A DNA stretch of 64,000 nucleotides from Pacificibacter marinus (GTDB taxonomy: Bacteria; Pseudomonadota; Alphaproteobacteria; Rhodobacterales; Rhodobacteraceae), in contig NZ_FNZV01000001.1 of NCBI RefSeq assembly GCF_900109555.1, positions 558,001 through 622,000 of the forward strand, in the 5' to 3' direction. A model generated the notes under the pieces. That model ran no database searches. It had not been told where the DNA came from and saw only the letters and a program-made list of their open reading frames with translations. This document shows positions 48,855 through 58,498 of the stretch, piece by piece. The translations under genes were made by a program, and so were the position numbers. Position 1 is the stretch's first letter; every line of letters starts with the position of its first letter.

Positions 48855-50111
48855 ATGACACATTCAAACAAGGACACGGCACCAACAGCTTGGGCTAAGA
48901 CACTCAAAACCCTTGCGATGGGCCTGCTTGCCAGCACCGCGATAGCATCGGGCGCACAAGCACAAGAGGTGAACTTTTGGTATCACTTCGACAATGCTGA
49001 TAACCCGATGTCTGCGCTCGTTGAAAAGTTCGAGGCGGAAAACCCAGGCATCACGGTGAACGCAGAAAACGTTCCGTGGAATAGCTATTACGATCAGCTT
49101 TATACCTCAATCGTTGCAGGCACAGGGCCGGATGCGGCGCTGGTCAAACTCAACGCGCAACCGCGCCTGATCGAGATGGAAGCACTTGAACCACTCGATG
49201 CGTGGATTAACGGCTGGGGCGGCAAGGCCGAAGTACAAGACAACCTGTTCACTTTGACCGCAGCCGCAGATGGGTCGCATTATTATCTGCCCGTGCAATA
49301 TGTGGTGCTCTATCTCTACTACCGCACCGATATGTTCCAAGAACTGGGCCTGACCCCGCCCACAACCTGCGACGAGTTCCGCGATGCGGCCAAAGCACTG
49401 ACCCGCGACACAGATGGCGATGGCCATACCGATGTCTACGGTTTCGGATTCAGGGGCGGCAAAGGCGGGCATGACCATTGGGCCAGCCTGACCCTAGCCC
49501 GCGACGGCGTGGGCTTTGGCAAAGGCGAATTGACTTCTGAAGCAGGCGTTGCCGGCACGCAGTTTGTGCTGGATCTATTCCAAAAAGATAAGGTCTTTCC
49601 ACCCTCAGCACCCAACGACGGTTTCAAAGAAATCATCGGTGCCTTTCAGGGCGGTCAGACTGCTATGACGATCCACCACATCGGCTCTTCTGCAGGAATG
49701 GTTGAGGCGCTTGGCGACAAGGTATCAGCCGTACCTGTGCCTGAATGCGGCGGCGGTCATTGGACGTCGTTCGGCGATGAAAGCACGGCTGTTTTCTCTG
49801 CCGCGCAAGACAAAGAAGCCGCTTGGAAATGGATCAGCTTTCTGTCCAGCCCGATCAACAACGCAGAGTTCAACAAGGCCACAGGGCAGCTACCTGTGAC
49901 CAAAACCGATAGCGCCAATTGGGATGGCCACGCGGCACGGTTCGTAGACGCGACTGTGGCTTCTCTGCCTTTTGCAGAGTTGCTGCCCAACACCAGTGAG
50001 ACAGCCGACTTCGCCAATACCGTTTGGCCGGTTGCGATGCAGCGTGCCTTGATCGGTGAAATTTCAGCCACTGAAATGAACGCCGAAATCGACGCTCTGT
50101 ACAACAAGTAA
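48855..50111 (+). CDS. Sugar ABC transporter binding protein (MalE/UgpB type)
   Basis: 418 residues with a long signal peptide (cleaved after AQA, residue 36) behind a very strong GGGAGGAG site. Family features: FWYHFDNADNPMSALVEKFEAENPGI, YDQLYTSIVAGTGPDAALVK, and DTDGDGHTDVYGFGFRGG, an acidic D-rich loop that may hold calcium. It collects the oligosaccharide, glycoside or polyol in the periplasm. The substrate is not deducible. Confidence 0.92.
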   Translation: MTHSNKDTAPTAWAKTLKTLAMGLLASTAIASGAQAQEVNFWYHFDNADNPMSALVEKFEAENPGITVNAENVPWNSYYDQLYTSIVAGTGPDAALVKLNAQPRLIEMEALEPLDAWINGWGGKAEVQDNLFTLTAAADGSHYYLPVQYVVLYLYYRTDMFQELGLTPPTTCDEFRDAAKALTRDTDGDGHTDVYGFGFRGGKGGHDHWASLTLARDGVGFGKGELTSEAGVAGTQFVLDLFQKDKVFPPSAPNDGFKEIIGAFQGGQTAMTIHHIGSSAGMVEALGDKVSAVPVPECGGGHWTSFGDESTAVFSAAQDKEAAWKWISFLSSPINNAEFNKATGQLPVTKTDSANWDGHAARFVDATVASLPFAELLPNTSETADFANTVWPVAMQRALIGEISATEMNAEIDALYNK

Positions 50112-50122
50112 CCTCCCTGACT

Positions 50123-50153
50123 GGCGGGCCAACGCTATGGTCCGCCATTTTTA
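50123..50153 (+). terminator. Intra-operon attenuator after the binding-protein gene
   Basis: TGGCGG (50123-50128) pairs with CCGCCA (50143-50148) and an inner CCA/TGG stem continues after one mismatch; TTTTT follows. It lies 12 bases past the binding-protein stop and 33 before the permease, so it should reduce read-through into the permeases. Confidence 0.75.
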
Positions 50154-50185
50154 ACTGAAAGCCCCCCTAAACCGGAAGACAGCCC

Positions 50186-51085
50186 ATGTCCGTCACGACC
50201 GTCCCACCGGTGCCATTGTCGCGCCGCGTGCTGCCCCTTGTCATGCTTTCGCCCGCCGTTCTGGTGACGTTGGCCATCGTGTTTTTGCCTATGGTACAAG
50301 CGCTCTGGATGAGCCTGCATGACTATGTCCTGTTCCGCCCCAAGAACTTTGATTGGGTCGGGTTGAAAAATTTCGTTACCGTTTGGAATGATCCTGTCTT
50401 TTGGACATCGTTGCGCCATACCGTGATTTGGATCGCGATTACCGTACCTGCGCAGATGCTCCTTGGGCTCGCTACGGCACTATTGCTGAACCAAAACTTT
50501 CCTTGGCGTGGTCTTGCGCGGGCGCTGGTGATTATCCCTTGGGCGCTGCCCTCTGTCGTAATCGCGCTGATGTGGGTCTGGATTTACGATTCAAACTTTG
50601 GCGTGCTGAATGATCTCATGCTGCGGTTCAACTTGATTTCCAGTGCCATTCCGTGGCTCGCCGATCCTGACACCGCGCTTTATGCAATTATTCTGACACT
50701 GACATGGCAGGGCTTTCCATTCTTCGCGGTGATGATCCTTGCCGGGCTGCAATCAATTCCGAGAAGCTATTACGAAGCCGCTTCGATTGATGGCGCATCA
50801 CAGGCCCGCCAGTTCTGGCACATCACGTTGCCGGGTTTGTCAGGGGTTTTGATGACAGCCACTTTACTGCGGGTGATTTGGGTCGCGAACTCGATTGACG
50901 TCATCTACGTGATGACAGGCGGTGGGCCGGGATATTCGACATATACATTGCCGCTTTACGCCTTGGTGAAAGCGCGCACAGGTTTGGATTACGGATATGG
51001 TTCGGCGTTGGCCGTCAGCTTTACCCTGCTTCTTTTGGGCTTCGTGGTTCTATACTTGCGCCGCGCAGGAAGGAACATCGCATGA
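50186..51085 (+). CDS. Sugar ABC transporter permease (MalF/UgpA type)
   Basis: 299 residues, six predicted membrane segments, the first from about 18. The EAA loop YEAASIDGASQARQFWHITLPGL (near 195-217) docks the ATPase. The following gene starts within its stop (ATGA). Confidence 0.93.
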   Translation: MSVTTVPPVPLSRRVLPLVMLSPAVLVTLAIVFLPMVQALWMSLHDYVLFRPKNFDWVGLKNFVTVWNDPVFWTSLRHTVIWIAITVPAQMLLGLATALLLNQNFPWRGLARALVIIPWALPSVVIALMWVWIYDSNFGVLNDLMLRFNLISSAIPWLADPDTALYAIILTLTWQGFPFFAVMILAGLQSIPRSYYEAASIDGASQARQFWHITLPGLSGVLMTATLLRVIWVANSIDVIYVMTGGGPGYSTYTLPLYALVKARTGLDYGYGSALAVSFTLLLLGFVVLYLRRAGRNIA

Positions 51086-51915
51086 TGGTTCGCAACACCT
51101 CACTCATCCGTAGAATTTTGACAGTTGATCTGCCTGTGCTGTTGATTTTGATCTTTACCCTTTCACCCTACCTTTGGATGGCGCTGACATCCGTGACGCA
51201 AGAAAGCAAGCTGTTCACCCAAGGCCCCTCGCTAACGGGTGCGACATTGGAAAACTATCTGCGCTTGTTCAAAACGGTGGGCTTTGGGTCCAATCTTTTG
51301 GACAGCTTCATCGTCGCTGGCGGCACCGTGGTCGTCGGTCTCGCGCTGTCTGTTCCCGCGGCCTATGCCTTTTCAAGGTTCAGATTCAAAGGGCGCCGCC
51401 TTTTGATGCTTCAGTTTCTTGTAATCAATATGTTCCCTTTGGTGCTGTTGATCCTGCCACTGTTCATCTTGATGAAATCGCTTGGGCTGGTGGACACCTA
51501 TTTCGCGCTGATCATCGCCAATTCAACCGTGGCGATCCCGTTTTCGGTTTGGATGATGACCAGCTATATCGATGGCATTCCACGCTCTCTTGATGAAGCG
51601 GCCATGACCGATGGGTGCAGCCGATTTGGGGCTTTGTTCAAAGTGGTTCTGCCGCTTTGCACCCCGGGGATCATCGCGACGGGCGTCTATATTTTTATCA
51701 CTGCATGGAACGAATATCTCTATGCGCTCACCCTTGGCGGGCGCAACATAAAACCGATCACCGTCGCAATTCAGACCCTCATTGGCGAGTACCAAGTCGA
51801 ATGGGGTCTTTTGACAGCGGGCGGTATTGTTGGCGCGATGCCAGCCACGCTTTTGTTCCTCTTCATACAAAAACGCCTGATCGCAGGCATGACCCAAGGC
51901 GCGGTCAAAGGATAA
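51082..51915 (+). CDS. Sugar ABC transporter permease (MalG/UgpE type)
   Basis: 277 residues with six membrane segments; the EAA loop [27 protein letters not shown] lies near 170-196, and the C-terminus is positively charged as is common for MalG-type subunits. It forms the permease dimer with the preceding protein. Confidence 0.93.
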   Translation: MMVRNTSLIRRILTVDLPVLLILIFTLSPYLWMALTSVTQESKLFTQGPSLTGATLENYLRLFKTVGFGSNLLDSFIVAGGTVVVGLALSVPAAYAFSRFRFKGRRLLMLQFLVINMFPLVLLILPLFILMKSLGLVDTYFALIIANSTVAIPFSVWMMTSYIDGIPRSLDEAAMTDGCSRFGALFKVVLPLCTPGIIATGVYIFITAWNEYLYALTLGGRNIKPITVAIQTLIGEYQVEWGLLTAGGIVGAMPATLLFLFIQKRLIAGMTQGAVKG

Positions 51916-51926
51916 GGACCTTTATT

Positions 51927-52814
51927 TTGAAAAATCCAATTGGCATTATATCCATGCAATTCGTGCGGCCTTTCACGGGCAAGCATCTGCATCTGTTTCG
52001 TGACATCAAGTCTATGGGCTATGATTTCATCGAGCTTCTCGTGCCAGAACCAGAAGATGGCATTGATCTTGCAGCTGCGAAATCTGCATTGGCAGACGCA
52101 GATCTGGGCATCGTTTTGGCAGCACGCGTCAACCCGCAGCGTTCAATTTCATCCGAAGATGCAAGCGCACGGCAAGGCGGACTTGATTACCTCAAAAGTT
52201 GCATCGACAGCGCCAACGCTCTTGGTGCCACAATCATCGGCGGCCCCCTTTACGGCGAGCCTATGGTGTTCGCGGGGCGTCCGCCCCTGCCTCGCAGTGC
52301 GGATGACATGAAAGCCCGCGCGGATCGCATGATCGAAGGACTGGCACAGGTCGCCCCCTTGGCCCGCGCCGCAGGACAAACCTTTGCAGTCGAACCCCTC
52401 AATCGGTTTGAAACCGATATGCTAAATACCACACGCCAAGGCGTCACTCTTGTCGATACGGTGAATGATGCGGGCCTTGGGCTGATGCTTGATACGTTTC
52501 ATATGAATATGGAAGATCAATCCATTCCCGATGCGATCCGATTGGCGGGCAAACGCACAGTGCATTTCCAAGCCAACGAAAACCATCGCGGTTTTCCGGG
52601 CACGGGAAATATGGACTGGCCCGCCATCATGCGCGCGCTGCATCAGGTGGGCTACACTGGCCCCGTTTCGCTAGAACCATTTCGCCGCGACGATCAACGG
52701 CTAGCGCTGCCAATCGCCCATTGGCGTGCCCCTGCTGAAGATGAAACACCAAAGCTTAAAGCGGGCCATGCGTTGATCCGCGCAGCGCTTGATTTTGCGG
52801 AGTATGAACAATGA
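51927..52814 (+). CDS. Sugar isomerase/epimerase, TIM barrel (tagatose 3-epimerase-like)
   Basis: 295 residues from a TTG start that has AAGGA eight bases upstream; the frame is open further up inside the permease gene, and the first ATG (51954) would clip the first strand. The barrel follows the D-tagatose/D-psicose 3-epimerase plan: Glu156 in [14 protein letters not shown], Asp189 in [27 protein letters not shown] with Arg221, and Glu250 in VSLEPF. The position of the third metal ligand (usually His) appears to be Gln215. The cargo is probably a ketose or keto-sugar made by the adjacent dehydrogenase. The stop overlaps the next start by ATGA. Confidence 0.85.
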   Translation: MKNPIGIISMQFVRPFTGKHLHLFRDIKSMGYDFIELLVPEPEDGIDLAAAKSALADADLGIVLAARVNPQRSISSEDASARQGGLDYLKSCIDSANALGATIIGGPLYGEPMVFAGRPPLPRSADDMKARADRMIEGLAQVAPLARAAGQTFAVEPLNRFETDMLNTTRQGVTLVDTVNDAGLGLMLDTFHMNMEDQSIPDAIRLAGKRTVHFQANENHRGFPGTGNMDWPAIMRALHQVGYTGPVSLEPFRRDDQRLALPIAHWRAPAEDETPKLKAGHALIRAALDFAEYEQ

Positions 52815-53827
52815 CTGACACACCAAAAATGCTCAACATCGGCTGGATCGGCTGTGGTCGCCACGCAACATGGATGCTGTTGCCACAGATCGGCCGCGCA
52901 GGCATGCGAATCGCGGCACTTTGCGACCGCGATGAAACGGCACTCAAAGCCACAGCGGGCCATTACGGCGTCACCCAAACCTATACCGACTGGCGCGATA
53001 TGTTAGAACAACCCGGGTTGGATGCGGTGTGCATGGCCGTCGGCCCCGATGTGCATTTTGCCGCAACACTGGCCGCGTTGGAAAAGGGTCTTCCGGTCTT
53101 TATGGAAAAACCCCCAGCCGCCACACATGCCCAAGCGCTGGAGTTGCAACACGCCTCTGACCGCACGGGCGTACCGGTCTACGTGGGATTTATGAAACGC
53201 TATTCCACGGGCAACCGCATTGCGCATAACATCTTGCAAGGATCAGAGTTCGGCCCTGTGCTTGGCATCACCGGCAGCTATATGACCGCGCCAAGCTATT
53301 TCACGGGCGAGGTCGATTACACAGGCTTTTACCTACATCACTGCGTGCACTACATGGATTTGATGCCGTGGCTTGCGGGCAGCCCTATTGCAGAAATGAC
53401 CGTGCGCAGCACCGTGCCCGCAGCAGGTAAAATCCTATTCCACATGGGGTTCACTTGTGAGAATGGAGTGATCGGAAATGTGGTTATGGGCACGGTGCAA
53501 TCGCGTGGCACCCCTATGGAACAGATCACTGTGATGGGCGACCATAACCGTATCGAAGTGGACAATGTGATCAATGTTGCTTGGCACCGCGATCCACCAT
53601 TCAAAGCCGAAGATCCCGAGGCAACGTTAAGCAGTGATAATGATACTCTGGTGTGGCAACCCAACTTCACCGCTGCGGCCAACGAAGATCACAAAGGCTA
53701 CGCCGCGCTGATGGCGGATGTGGCCAAAGGTCTGGCGGGCCAACCCACGGCTGCCCCACGCATTGCCGACGGCGTGACAGCTATGGCCACACTTGAACGT
53801 ATGATTGCCAATATCGAAGAAAAGTAG
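52811..53827 (+). CDS. Gfo/Idh/MocA-family NAD(P)-dependent sugar dehydrogenase
   Basis: 338 residues: Rossmann loop [12 protein letters not shown] (10-21), the catalytic EKP motif at 99-101, and the C-terminal substrate domain with the [15 protein letters not shown] helix containing the likely catalytic His/Asp. Members oxidise a sugar or polyol hydroxyl to a keto group or the reverse. With the epimerase it suggests a path in which an imported sugar is oxidised and epimerised. It is last gene of the operon. Confidence 0.9.
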   Translation: MTDTPKMLNIGWIGCGRHATWMLLPQIGRAGMRIAALCDRDETALKATAGHYGVTQTYTDWRDMLEQPGLDAVCMAVGPDVHFAATLAALEKGLPVFMEKPPAATHAQALELQHASDRTGVPVYVGFMKRYSTGNRIAHNILQGSEFGPVLGITGSYMTAPSYFTGEVDYTGFYLHHCVHYMDLMPWLAGSPIAEMTVRSTVPAAGKILFHMGFTCENGVIGNVVMGTVQSRGTPMEQITVMGDHNRIEVDNVINVAWHRDPPFKAEDPEATLSSDNDTLVWQPNFTAAANEDHKGYAALMADVAKGLAGQPTAAPRIADGVTAMATLERMIANIEEK

Positions 53828-53847
53828 CCTTGGCTTATTCGATAAAA

Positions 53848-53875
53848 GGCGCTCTAAATCTGCATTTAGGGCGCC
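53848..53875. terminator. Hairpin between convergent operons
   Basis: GGCGC-T-CTAAAT (53848-53859) pairs with ATTTAG-G-GCGCC (53864-53875), one mismatch, CTGC loop. On the minus strand TTTT follows directly; on the plus strand A-rich sequence follows. Likely works for the leftward iron operon and possibly both. Confidence 0.65.
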
Positions 53876-54042
53876 ATAAAAATACGGTGTATCAGAACAA
53901 GACAGAGTTGGTCTGGCGTGATCTATGGGTAACATAACGCCAGACCGAGAGAGCAATCTTTCCATATATTAATGGTGTCTATCATCCATAGCGGCTGCAC
54001 AAATGCATTAAAAGACTGGACTACAACCATGACAAGAGCAGC

Positions 54043-55740
54043 TTATGATAGGCGCGTATAAAGCCCGTTTTCGGCCTGCAGATCATCATGTGTACCAGCT
54101 TCAACTGTGCGCCCTGCATCCATCACGATGATCTGGTCTGCATGCCGCACAGTTTCAAGCCGATGCGCGATAACCAAGGTTGTACGCCCCTTTGAAAGCC
54201 GCTCCAACGCCTGTTGAATCTCGCGCTCTGTCTCACGGTCCAACGCAGATGTCGCTTCGTCAAGCACAAGGATCGGTGGGTTTTTAAGAAAGGCGCGCGC
54301 GATAGCCACACGTTGTTTTTGCCCACCGGACAACATCACGCCCCGCTCGCCCACAATCGTATCCAGCCCCTCAGGCAAACGCGCCACAAGGCTGCTCAAC
54401 TGCGCATTCTCGACCGCAGCATGAAGCTCTACCAAACTGGCATCAAGTTTGCCGTACAAGATGTTGTCACGCAGGGTGGTCCCGAACAAAAATACGTCTT
54501 GCGATACTGTTCCAATTTGTGTCCGAAGACTGTCGAGTGTCATGTCTAAAACATCGATACCATCAATGGTTATGCGCCCAGAAGTGGGATCATAAAACCG
54601 TGGCAATAGCGCCAAAAGCGTGGTTTTCCCCGCACCCGACGGCCCGACAAAGGCCACGGTCTCTCCCGCTTTTGCGACAAAACTAACGTCATGAAGTACA
54701 GGCAGGGGACTGTCATAGGCAAAAGCCACATTTTCAAATCGAACCTCGCCTTTGAACGCAGGCGCAGGCCGCGCGCCAGGACGATCCGTCACATCACATT
54801 CGGTGTCCAAAAGCTCAACGTAACGCCTAAATCCGGCGATGCCGCGCGGATAGGTTTCGATGACTGCGGCGATTTTTTCAAGCGGGCGGAAAAACACGCT
54901 GACCAAAAGTAAAAAACCGACAAAGCCCCCCGTGGTCAATGTGCCCTTAAGCACAAATCCCGCCCCAGCCACCATCACCACGACCTGCACAAAACGCAGG
55001 CCCATATATTGAATGGCGCTGGCCTTTGCCATGATCGAATATGCTGACAGCTTGGTGTCGCGATACGCTGCGTTGTCGCGAGCAAACAGCTTTTCCTCGT
55101 GCTGTTCGTTGGCAAAGGCCTGCACGACGCGGATGCCTCCGATCGCTTCTTCGAGTCTCACGTTAAACGATCCCACGCGTGCATAAATATCCCGCCACGA
55201 TCGCGTCATGCGCGCACCATAAACAGCCACAACCCAGACCATCAACGGCACAATCACCGCAGTGATCACGGCAAGCCCCGGATGCAGGTTCATCATAAGC
55301 AAAAAGGCACCCACAAAGGTCATAATCGCGATGAAAAGATCTTCGGGACCGTGGTGCGCGACCTCACCGATTTCTTCGAGATCTCGGGTCACACGCGCCA
55401 CCAATTTGCCAGTGCGCGCACGATCATACCAACGCCACGACAGGCGTGTCAGATGAGCAAAGGCACGCCGTCGCATTTCCGTTTCGATTTCAATCCCAAG
55501 CCGATGCCCCCAATAAATCACGATACCCATAAGTCCAGTGTTGAGCGCATAGATCATCAACAATCCGACTGCGGCCAAAACGGTCAGCCCCCAATCGCCA
55601 AGCGGCAAAAGATGGTCGATAAATCCAGTGATGGCGAGCGGAAAAGCAAGTTCGAAAAGACCCGATAAAACGGCCGATCCGAAGTCAATCCAAAACAGAC
55701 GTTTGTGGGGTTTATAGTAATCAAAAAACTGGCGAAGCAT
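54043..55740 (-). CDS. ABC exporter half-transporter (MsbA/MdlB type)
   Basis: 565 residues with a six-segment membrane domain (about 15-310) and an ATPase domain: Walker A GPSGAGKTT, signature LSGGQKQRVAIARAFL, Walker B ILVLDEATSALD and the H-loop IAHRLET. It acts as a homodimer exporting lipid-like, peptide or drug substrates. Its start is only 29 bases after the fhuC stop on the same strand, so it is probably the sixth gene of the iron operon; a role in handling siderophore or xenobiotic efflux is possible but not shown. Confidence 0.92.
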   Translation of the reverse strand: MLRQFFDYYKPHKRLFWIDFGSAVLSGLFELAFPLAITGFIDHLLPLGDWGLTVLAAVGLLMIYALNTGLMGIVIYWGHRLGIEIETEMRRRAFAHLTRLSWRWYDRARTGKLVARVTRDLEEIGEVAHHGPEDLFIAIMTFVGAFLLMMNLHPGLAVITAVIVPLMVWVVAVYGARMTRSWRDIYARVGSFNVRLEEAIGGIRVVQAFANEQHEEKLFARDNAAYRDTKLSAYSIMAKASAIQYMGLRFVQVVVMVAGAGFVLKGTLTTGGFVGFLLLVSVFFRPLEKIAAVIETYPRGIAGFRRYVELLDTECDVTDRPGARPAPAFKGEVRFENVAFAYDSPLPVLHDVSFVAKAGETVAFVGPSGAGKTTLLALLPRFYDPTSGRITIDGIDVLDMTLDSLRTQIGTVSQDVFLFGTTLRDNILYGKLDASLVELHAAVENAQLSSLVARLPEGLDTIVGERGVMLSGGQKQRVAIARAFLKNPPILVLDEATSALDRETEREIQQALERLSKGRTTLVIAHRLETVRHADQIIVMDAGRTVEAGTHDDLQAENGLYTRLS

Positions 55741-55769
55741 GAGGCTGGCTTTCAGATGATATTTTGGAA

Positions 55770-56534
55770 TTAAAGAGGGTGAACAACGGGCGTAGGCTCA
55801 GCATCTATGACCTGCATGGGCACACCATAGATACGCAAAAGCGCCGCAGGATCGAGCAATTCTCGCACCTCTCCCTGAAGCGTGACACGCCCCGTATCGA
55901 GAGCAATGACATGATCGCAAAACCGCACAGCCATATTAACATCATGCAACACAACAACAGCAGAAATACCACGCCTGCGGACGGTGTCGCGCAACAGGCC
56001 CAGCACTTCGACTTGGTGGGCCACATCAAGCGCAGAAATAGGTTCATCCAACAAAAGCGTTCGCGCGCCTTGTGCAAGCATCATGGCGATCCAACCGCGC
56101 TGACGCTCTCCACCTGACAAAGTATCGACAAGCTGGTCGCGCTTGTCTTCTAAGCCGCATTGCGCAATCGCAGCATCAATCAAGCGATGATCCTCAGGCC
56201 CGAGACGCCCCAAGGCTCCGCGCCACGGATAGCGCCCAAGCGCGATAAGTTCGCGCAGCAAAAGCCCCTCAGTCGGTGGCGTCACTTGCGGCAAAAAAGC
56301 CAAATCACGGGCGAAATCACGGGCCTTCCAGTCTTGCAAATTTTTGCCCGCATACTGGATGGTTCCGACGCTTGGGTGCGTTTGAGCCGCAAGCATTTTC
56401 AACAGGGTCGATTTGGCGGACCCATTGCGCCCGACAAGTGCCGTGATCCCCGTGCCGACCGACAAAGACAGTCCATCAATAAGCCGACGCCCAGGCACAT
56501 CAAAACAAATGTTTTCGAGAGTAAAAAGGGTCAT
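55770..56534 (-). CDS. fhuC: Fe3+-hydroxamate ABC transporter ATPase, unusual Walker A
   Basis: 254 residues from an ATG overlapping the fhuB stop (ATGA), with GGAG seven bases upstream. The FhuC layout is clear (LSVGTGITALVGRNGS; LLRELIALGRYPWRG; TLSGGERQRGWIAMMLAQ; LLLDEPISALD; VVVLHDVN). The Walker A loop reads GRNGSAKST (35-43): Ala40 stands where nearly all ABC ATPases have Gly before the Lys. One base change (GGC to GCC) would explain it. All other motifs are intact, so it may work, but the substitution could slow ATP hydrolysis. Confidence 0.9.
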   Translation of the reverse strand: MTLFTLENICFDVPGRRLIDGLSLSVGTGITALVGRNGSAKSTLLKMLAAQTHPSVGTIQYAGKNLQDWKARDFARDLAFLPQVTPPTEGLLLRELIALGRYPWRGALGRLGPEDHRLIDAAIAQCGLEDKRDQLVDTLSGGERQRGWIAMMLAQGARTLLLDEPISALDVAHQVEVLGLLRDTVRRRGISAVVVLHDVNMAVRFCDHVIALDTGRVTLQGEVRELLDPAALLRIYGVPMQVIDAEPTPVVHPL

Positions 56535-58498
56535 GAATGTCTCCGTCCTAACAGGGCTACGAACAGCCAAGGCGCACCGATCAGCGTGGCAAAAAGCCCA
56601 AGCGGAAGATCGTAAGGATAACTTGCAGTGCGCGCGCCAAACGCTGCAACCGTCATCAAAAGCACCCCTAGGCACCAGCTTGCAGCCAAAAAGGACGCAG
56701 GGCGCACAAGGCCAAGACTGCGCGCAATATGTGGGGCCATGAGACCTATAAAACTCACCGGACCGACCAAAACACTGGCGGCCCCCGTCGCCAATCCCGC
56801 GCCCAGCACAAGGCCAAGTCGCACCCGCCCAAGCGGCAGCCCCACTCCGCGCGCCACACCCGCGCCCAAAGGCAGGATGTCAAACCAGCGAGAGACCAAA
56901 AGCGATGCGCCTAAACCCACCACAGCCATGACAGACAGCGCCAACGCGCCGGACACACTAGCCCGCGATGCGCTGCCCGCAAGCCAGCCCAAAAGCGACC
57001 AAGCCCGTGGATCACCTGACGCCATAACCGCAGCCAAAAGCGCAGAGGCAAAGGCCCCGACCGCCAGTCCCGCAAGCAATAAACGCGCAGGGGCCATATC
57101 GGATCGCATGGCATAAGCGGACAAAATAATCAGCGTCACAGCCGCACCAGTTGATGACCCAAAAGCAAGAGTAAAGGGCGAAGGGACGGAAAAAAGAAAC
57201 AGGGTCGCAGCATATCCCAACGCCGCTCCGCCTGTGACTCCCAAAACCTCGGGGGCGGCCATGGGATTGGCAGTCAGTCTTTGCAACACTGCGCCGGACA
57301 ACGCCAGCAACGCCCCAGCGGACGCGGCGGCCAGAATGGCGGTGGCACGCAACGGCAGGAATGTCGCGGCTATATCGCCAGAAATGATCCCCCACCCGTC
57401 GGGTCCACGCCCGCCCAGCAGGCTGAGCGCCGTCAAAATGAGTGTCACACACACAATGGCAGCAACCCGTTTCCACGGATGTGTGGCACGGGGGGCGATA
57501 AGATCACTGCGTTCGGTTTCAGGCGGCACGATGTTGCGCAGTTTTGGCAACAAAGCGATCAACACCGGCCCACCGATCAATCCGGTCAGCGCGCCTGTTG
57601 GCATCTCAGGTCCGCCCAAGGCTGCAAGCGCCATCAATGCACTATCAGACACGGACAAAAGCAATGCTCCTGCAAGCGGTGACCACAACAGAACCTGTGT
57701 GACAGAGCGTGCGCCCAGCCTGCGCACCAGCGCGGGGGCGGCCAGTCCAACGAACCCGACAAGGCCCACTTCTGCGGACACCATACCCGAGAGGATCACC
57801 GCGAGCGACAGCGCCGCGAACCGTGTGAGACCAACCTGCGCGCCCAGTGCTTTGGCTGTGGCCCCACCTAAGCTTAGAACAACAAGCGGACGGGCCAAAA
57901 GCGCAGCCGCCACGCCACCCAAAACCAAGGTCGCCATGAGGCGGAACACCCCATGCCAACTGTCTTGTGACAACGCGCCACCATTCCAAATGACGAGCGA
58001 TAAGAGATAATGCCCCTGCCCCAATGTGAGCGCCGTGGATATAGCAGAGGCTAGCATCCCCACCAACATTCCACAGATCGTAACGGTCACGGGCGCAAAG
58101 CCACGTCGGGCCCCAAGTGCCATGACAAGCCCTGCCGTCACAGCACCCCCAAAAAGGGCAACAGGGCCACGTCCAAGCGCCAAAGCTTCAGGCCAAAGCA
58201 GCGTTGCACCAACCAGAGCCAACTGAGCGCCAGACGCCACACCAAGGGTGGTCGGGTCTGCCAGTGGATTGCGCAAAACGGCCTGCATCAAGGCCCCAGA
58301 CAGACCAAGAAGACCGCCGATCAAAAGTGCGATCCCCGCACGCGGCATAAGACCAAAGGCAAAGAAAATCTGTTCGGGCAAAAGCGTTGCAGGATTGGCA
58401 AAGGGCGAGGCCCATTGTGACAAAGGCAAAGCGCTTAAAGCTGCAAGGCCCCACAAAGCAATCGAGCTTAGGGCTGCGACAAAAAACAAACGTATCAT
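56531..58498 (-). CDS. fhuB: Fe3+-hydroxamate ABC transporter permease, fused double domain
   Basis: 655 residues consisting of two FecCD-type permease domains in tandem (about 1-320 and 335-655), each with roughly ten membrane segments. Each half repeats the FecCD signature (GLSGALMQAVLRNPLADPTTLGVASGA and ALSGAVLQRLTANPMAAPEVLGVTGGA) and the cytosolic coupling helix (EVGLVGFVGLAAPALVRRL; LVGPVSFIGLMAPHIARSL). Fusion is characteristic of FhuB. Overlaps fhuD and fhuC by four bases each. Confidence 0.96.
   Translation of the reverse strand: MIRLFFVAALSSIALWGLAALSALPLSQWASPFANPATLLPEQIFFAFGLMPRAGIALLIGGLLGLSGALMQAVLRNPLADPTTLGVASGAQLALVGATLLWPEALALGRGPVALFGGAVTAGLVMALGARRGFAPVTVTICGMLVGMLASAISTALTLGQGHYLLSLVIWNGGALSQDSWHGVFRLMATLVLGGVAAALLARPLVVLSLGGATAKALGAQVGLTRFAALSLAVILSGMVSAEVGLVGFVGLAAPALVRRLGARSVTQVLLWSPLAGALLLSVSDSALMALAALGGPEMPTGALTGLIGGPVLIALLPKLRNIVPPETERSDLIAPRATHPWKRVAAIVCVTLILTALSLLGGRGPDGWGIISGDIAATFLPLRATAILAAASAGALLALSGAVLQRLTANPMAAPEVLGVTGGAALGYAATLFLFSVPSPFTLAFGSSTGAAVTLIILSAYAMRSDMAPARLLLAGLAVGAFASALLAAVMASGDPRAWSLLGWLAGSASRASVSGALALSVMAVVGLGASLLVSRWFDILPLGAGVARGVGLPLGRVRLGLVLGAGLATGAASVLVGPVSFIGLMAPHIARSLGLVRPASFLAASWCLGVLLMTVAAFGARTASYPYDLPLGLFATLIGAPWLFVALLGRRHS

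Noticed and set aside
57234-58010. A 258-codon open frame antisense to fhuB
   Set aside because: It is a Ser/Thr/Pro/Ala-rich shadow of a membrane-protein gene, with no start signal.
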